From NCBI GenBank assembly GCA_022826885.1, contig JAJDUB010000004.1:1-33393 (forward strand): a stretch of DNA of 33,393 nucleotides. The letters run 5' to 3'. The position numbers and the translations under genes were made by a program. Below are positions 29,805-33,393 of this stretch, in pieces; the first letter of the stretch is position 1; each line of letters starts with the position of its first letter. The DNA is from Gammaproteobacteria bacterium. GTDB lineage: Bacteria; Pseudomonadota; Gammaproteobacteria; Eutrophobiales; Eutrophobiaceae. The notes beneath the pieces are model-generated. The model searched no databases, had not been told where the DNA came from, and worked only from the letters and a program-made list of their open reading frames with translations.

Positions 29805-32537
29805 ATGCGGATTGGCGATCACATCGAGCGCGGTCATACCGTCGTCTGCGCCAATGTGCGGCTCGCTCATCGCTTCAGGCACTTGTACGCGCAGGAGCAG
29901 TTGCGCAAGAACCGGCGCGCATGGGAGACCCCGGATATATTACCGTGGCAGGCATGGTTGCGACGCTGCTGGATTGCCCTGCGCGAGCGCAACGGGGCCG
30001 GCGGCCTGCTGCTGAGCGGTGAACAGGAAAACGCACTCTGGCAACAGATCATTGAACTGTCCGATTACAGGCACAGTCTCCTGCAGGTCACTTCCGTAGC
30101 GGGACAGGTTGCCGCTGCCTGGCAGCGCCTGAAACAATATCATGTACCGATTTTCCCCCGCGGTACGCCCATGAACGAAGATACCGTCGCTTTCAAGTCC
30201 TGGGCAGACGAATACCGGTTGCGCTGCGGGGAAAACAACTGGATTGATAATGCCTCACTGGCAGACGTCCTGCACGGGAACCTGGCTGACGATGCGGATA
30301 TCTTCGGCAAGGGACTGGCGCTGGCAGGGTTTGACCGGTTGACCCCGCAACAGGCGATGTTGCTGAAGAAACTGGAGGATGCCGGTATTCCCGTGCACGA
30401 ATGCCGGCAGGAGGACGGCAATGTATCCACGCAAGTGCTGGATTTCGCCGGCTCAGACGAGGAAATCCGGGCAGTTGCGGTCTGGGCGCGCGGGTGCATA
30501 GAAGAAAAGGATGGGATTAGCGTCGGAATTATTACGCCGGACCTGCGCAAGCTCCGAACCCGCATCAGTTACATCTTTGAAGATGTACTGGCGCCCGGCA
30601 ACCTGCGCTACCGGGACGCTGCCGCACCCCTGCCCTTCAGTATCTCGGTAGGGCAACCGTTGGCGGAATATCCGCTTGTCAACGCGATTTTCCCCATTCT
30701 GGGTCTGAACAAAGCGCCGCTTGCCCTGGATACCCTGGGTTTCCTGCTGCGCACGCCATTCATCAAGGGGCACGATAAGGAACGCGCCGGACGTGCATTG
30801 CTGGATGAAAAACTCCGTTCCCGTAACCAGCTCGCATTCAACTGGAACGATTTGCTTTACTTCGCCGGCGCCGCCGGCGATAAAGGGCGGCCCGTCCCGG
30901 TCATGACGGCCATGCTACGAGAGATCTTCTCAGTCCTGGACGAACTGCCGGCAAAACAGTCACCGGAAGCCTGGACCGGCAGCTTTAGCCGGTTCCTTGA
31001 GATTTTCGGCTGGCCCGGGGAACGCGGCCTGGACAGTACTGAATACCAGCAGGTGCAATCCTGGCACTCGGTGCTGGACAGCTTTGTTTCATTGCGCCTG
31101 GTAAACCCGGTGATGTCACGCGCCGATGCGTTGTCCCAACTGCGGCGCATCGCGGGCGGGACCAGCTTCCAGCCGAAGACCGCGGAAACCCCGATACAGG
31201 TCCTCGACCCCCAGGGCGCCGCAGCCATGGCTTTCGATCGCGTCTGGATGCTCGGACTGACCGAGGAGGCCTGGCCGCCCCGGCCACGGCCCAATCCCTT
31301 CGTCCCCATCTCCCTGCAAAAACAATACGGCATGCCGGGCGCCGACGCGGACAGCAACCTGCAGCAGGCCGGGAACCTGCAAACAGCGCTGGTGCTCGCC
31401 ACGCCGGAGATTATCCTGAGCCATGCCCGAAACGAAGAGGACCGGCCGCTCCTGGCAAGTCCCCTGCTGGCAAATCCGGAGTTACCTGCCGGGACGAGGA
31501 CGCTGATGCCAGGCAGCCACAGAAACAAACCGGGGCATAAAACTGCGAAAGAACAGGGGTCACGGGTGGAGGGCTACGCGCAGGTGATCTTAGCCGGCCG
31601 CAAAATTGAATCGATTACGGACACTGCAGCGCCGCCGGTAGGCGGCCTGCATAGTGGCGGCGTTTCCCTGTTCAGGGACCAGTCACAATGCCCGTTCCGC
31701 GCCTTCGCCAGGCATCGCCTGCACTCCAGGCAACTGGAACAGGCCGACATCGGCCTGGATGCAATGCAGCGGGGCAGCCTGTTGCACGAGCTTATGGAAA
31801 ATACCTGGTCGCGCCTGGAAAGCCGGGAGCAGCTCGCAGCCATGAACCGTGAGGAACGGGAAGACCTGGTCAAAACCCTGGTAACGGGCCTGGTTGCAGA
31901 ATACCGGAAGCGCTACCCGCTGGTATTTTCAAAACGTTTCGCTGCCATCGAAGGCAAACGGCTGGCGCAGGTGCTGGGTGAATGGCTGGAAATGGAACTG
32001 CAACGGGCGCCGTTTGAAGTGGTGAACGTGGAAGAAGACGCCCGCCTGGTTATCGGCGATGTGGAGTTTTCCGTCCGGTTGGACCGGGTTGACGCGCTTG
32101 AGGACGGCCGCCGCGTGATCATCGATTACAAGGGGGGACAGGCCAGTATCAATGCCTGGGCGGGTGACCGGCCTGATGAACCGCAAATGCCCTTGTATGC
32201 CGTTACCCACCCGGAACCCGTGGCCGCAGTTGCCTTTGCCAGGTTGAAACGAGGCAGGGATTTCGGTTTCGCCGGCCTGGCGGAATCCGGAGACATCCTG
32301 CCGGGTACCGCGGCTTTTGACCAGGACCGCCGGGCACAAAAGTTTATTCCTGACCGGGAAGCGCGGCCCGGGGCAACGCCTTCCTGGGAGGAGACGTTCG
32401 ACAACTGGCGCGCGGTACTGGAAAACCTGGCAGACGAGTTCCGCCGGGGCGTCGCCTCGGTGGACCCGAAACCACGCGCCTGTGACTGGTGCGATCAACA
32501 CCTCCTGTGCCGCATCCACGAAGTGTCCGGAAAATGA
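29805..32537 (+). CDS. AddB-like DNA repair protein, PD-(D/E)XK nuclease with 4Fe-4S cysteines
   Basis: The 910-residue protein is a UvrD-related, helicase-inactive subunit with a RecB-family nuclease at the C-terminus. Helicase-like signs in the middle are VLDPQGAAAMAFDRVWMLGLTEEAWP. The nuclease shows His661 in GSLLHELMENTW, D774-Y-K776 in IIDYKGG, and iron-sulfur ligands C629 (QCPFRAF) plus C893-x2-C896-x5-C902 (CDWCDQHLLC), the AddB arrangement. The N-terminus lacks a Walker A motif, as I recall for the proteobacterial branch of this family. It should process double-strand ends with the helicase encoded next, whose start overlaps its stop (ATGA, 32534-32537). Confidence 0.9.
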   Translation: MRIGDHIERGHTVVCANVRLAHRFRHLYAQEQLRKNRRAWETPDILPWQAWLRRCWIALRERNGAGGLLLSGEQENALWQQIIELSDYRHSLLQVTSVAGQVAAAWQRLKQYHVPIFPRGTPMNEDTVAFKSWADEYRLRCGENNWIDNASLADVLHGNLADDADIFGKGLALAGFDRLTPQQAMLLKKLEDAGIPVHECRQEDGNVSTQVLDFAGSDEEIRAVAVWARGCIEEKDGISVGIITPDLRKLRTRISYIFEDVLAPGNLRYRDAAAPLPFSISVGQPLAEYPLVNAIFPILGLNKAPLALDTLGFLLRTPFIKGHDKERAGRALLDEKLRSRNQLAFNWNDLLYFAGAAGDKGRPVPVMTAMLREIFSVLDELPAKQSPEAWTGSFSRFLEIFGWPGERGLDSTEYQQVQSWHSVLDSFVSLRLVNPVMSRADALSQLRRIAGGTSFQPKTAETPIQVLDPQGAAAMAFDRVWMLGLTEEAWPPRPRPNPFVPISLQKQYGMPGADADSNLQQAGNLQTALVLATPEIILSHARNEEDRPLLASPLLANPELPAGTRTLMPGSHRNKPGHKTAKEQGSRVEGYAQVILAGRKIESITDTAAPPVGGLHSGGVSLFRDQSQCPFRAFARHRLHSRQLEQADIGLDAMQRGSLLHELMENTWSRLESREQLAAMNREEREDLVKTLVTGLVAEYRKRYPLVFSKRFAAIEGKRLAQVLGEWLEMELQRAPFEVVNVEEDARLVIGDVEFSVRLDRVDALEDGRRVIIDYKGGQASINAWAGDRPDEPQMPLYAVTHPEPVAAVAFARLKRGRDFGFAGLAESGDILPGTAAFDQDRRAQKFIPDREARPGATPSWEETFDNWRAVLENLADEFRRGVASVDPKPRACDWCDQHLLCRIHEVSGK

Positions 32538-33393
32538 AACCTGGAAAGAGTACCAGCGACCATGACACCCGTGAGCGGGTATTAAACCCGGAACAGTCCT
32601 TCATCGTTCAGGCGCCGGCCGGTTCAGGGAAGACCGAGTTGCTGGTGCGGCGCTACCTGCGGCTGCTGGCGGTCGTCGATGCGCCGGAAGAGATTGTCGC
32701 CATCACCTTTACCCGCAAGGCGGCGGCCGTGATGCGCAACAGGATTATCGAGGCATTGAAAACCGGGGAACCCGGAGGCGCGGATAACGGCGGTGAGGAG
32801 GATGCCGTTGCAAAAGCCCGCGGCAGGCTGGCAGCGCAGGCCCTGGCCAGGGACCGGGAACTCAGCTGGCAACTGGCGCAGAATCCTGCCCGTATGAGGA
32901 TCCAGACCATCGACTCCTTCTGCGCGGGACTGACGCAACAGATGCCGTTGTTGTCACAACTGGCAGGACAGCCGGAGATCATCGAGGATGCCGAAGAGCT
33001 GTACCGGGAAGCGGCACACAACACCCTGAAACAAATGGACGAGGACAATCCCCGGGAAGGCGGACGGAACGGCAGGGGAACTGCCATTGAAACCCTGCTG
33101 GCGCACCTGGACAACGATCTGCCGGGAGCGAGGAACATGCTGGTGGAAATGCTGAAAAAAAGGGACCAGTGGCTGCGCCACCTGGTGGGCCGGCGCCCGG
33201 ACCGCGAGACCCTGGAGGACGCCCTCAACCATATCGTGGAGGCTACACTGGAGGATACTCTGGAGGCGATTCCACATGAATTCACAGCGGAATTGACGGC
33301 CTGTCTTCGATATGCCACCGGCAACCTGGATAACCCCCCGTGCTTCATTGAAGAACTTCCCGGAACGAACGGCGTTGACCTGGGTTGCTGGCG
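32534..33393 (+). CDS. UvrD/AddA-like ATP-dependent helicase-nuclease, N-terminal part (runs off window)
   Basis: The frame is open from ATG 32534 to the right edge (286 codons seen). Superfamily-1 helicase motifs appear in order: the Q-motif region LNPEQSFIVQAPAGSGKT with Walker A (APAGSGKTELL), motif Ia (IVAITFTRKAA), and IQTIDSFCAG, the usual segment after Ia in AddA/RecB. The rest of the helicase domains and, if present, the C-terminal nuclease lie beyond the window. The ATGA overlap with the AddB-like gene implies a coupled complex for repair of double-strand breaks, comparable to AddAB/RecBCD. Confidence 0.93.
   Translation, partial: MKPGKSTSDHDTRERVLNPEQSFIVQAPAGSGKTELLVRRYLRLLAVVDAPEEIVAITFTRKAAAVMRNRIIEALKTGEPGGADNGGEEDAVAKARGRLAAQALARDRELSWQLAQNPARMRIQTIDSFCAGLTQQMPLLSQLAGQPEIIEDAEELYREAAHNTLKQMDEDNPREGGRNGRGTAIETLLAHLDNDLPGARNMLVEMLKKRDQWLRHLVGRRPDRETLEDALNHIVEATLEDTLEAIPHEFTAELTACLRYATGNLDNPPCFIEELPGTNGVDLGCW

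Overview
The window is a GC-rich proteobacterial segment. The gene set fits a (probably marine) gammaproteobacterium: a TonB-dependent receptor, a molybdenum hydroxylase, luciferase-like monooxygenases, many lipoproteins, and an AddB/AddA-like recombination pair of the kind found in Gamma- and Betaproteobacteria. This taxonomic guess is inference; no rRNA or tRNA gene is present.

Region 1 (about 1-16.3 kb) looks like an accessory catabolic island. After a truncated TonB receptor at the left edge comes a CoxG-CoxM-CoxS-CoxL-type molybdenum hydroxylase operon, then an MFS carrier on the other strand. A forward operon follows: HGGYW-type alpha/beta hydrolase, luciferase-like monooxygenase, NicX/M29-like metal enzyme, RidA, GST-like protein and a redoxin. 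Convergent with it is a reverse operon: TauE/SafE permease, MFS carrier, alpha/beta hydrolase, second luciferase-like monooxygenase. A Zn-dependent N-carbamoyl-amidase-type M20 hydrolase closes the block. Taken together the parts suggest oxidation and opening of a nitrogen heterocycle or related amide-rich compound, with imine/enamine clean-up by RidA; the substrate is unknown.

The most striking single gene is the redoxin at 10142-10825. Its reading frame is interrupted only by one TGA, exactly where the first cysteine of a CPYC redox motif should be, and a hairpin with a G-containing loop lies just downstream. It is a strong candidate selenoprotein (UPYC).

Region 2 (about 16.3-28.8 kb, all reverse strand) is a large envelope-associated gene cluster I cannot match to a described system. 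In transcription order it encodes a collagen-like lipoprotein, another lipoprotein, a membrane TPR protein, a membrane protein with PEGA repeats and a SUMF1 domain lacking the catalytic cysteines, a HepT/MntA toxin-antitoxin pair that looks inserted, a small acidic secreted protein, a MotA/TolQ/ExbB channel protein, an Hsp70-like protein with an FHA-like tail, two VWA proteins and two lipoproteins. The VWA proteins start with a single ExbD/TolR-like helix carrying a conserved Asp, followed by a coiled coil and the VWA domain. Together with the ExbB-like protein this suggests a proton-driven envelope machine whose force-receiving domain is VWA. A 20-bp inverted-repeat element sits inside the cluster.

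Region 3 (28.8-33.4 kb, forward strand) holds an M48 metalloprotease, an AddB-like iron-sulfur nuclease and the start of a UvrD/AddA-like helicase, probably one transcription unit running off the right edge.
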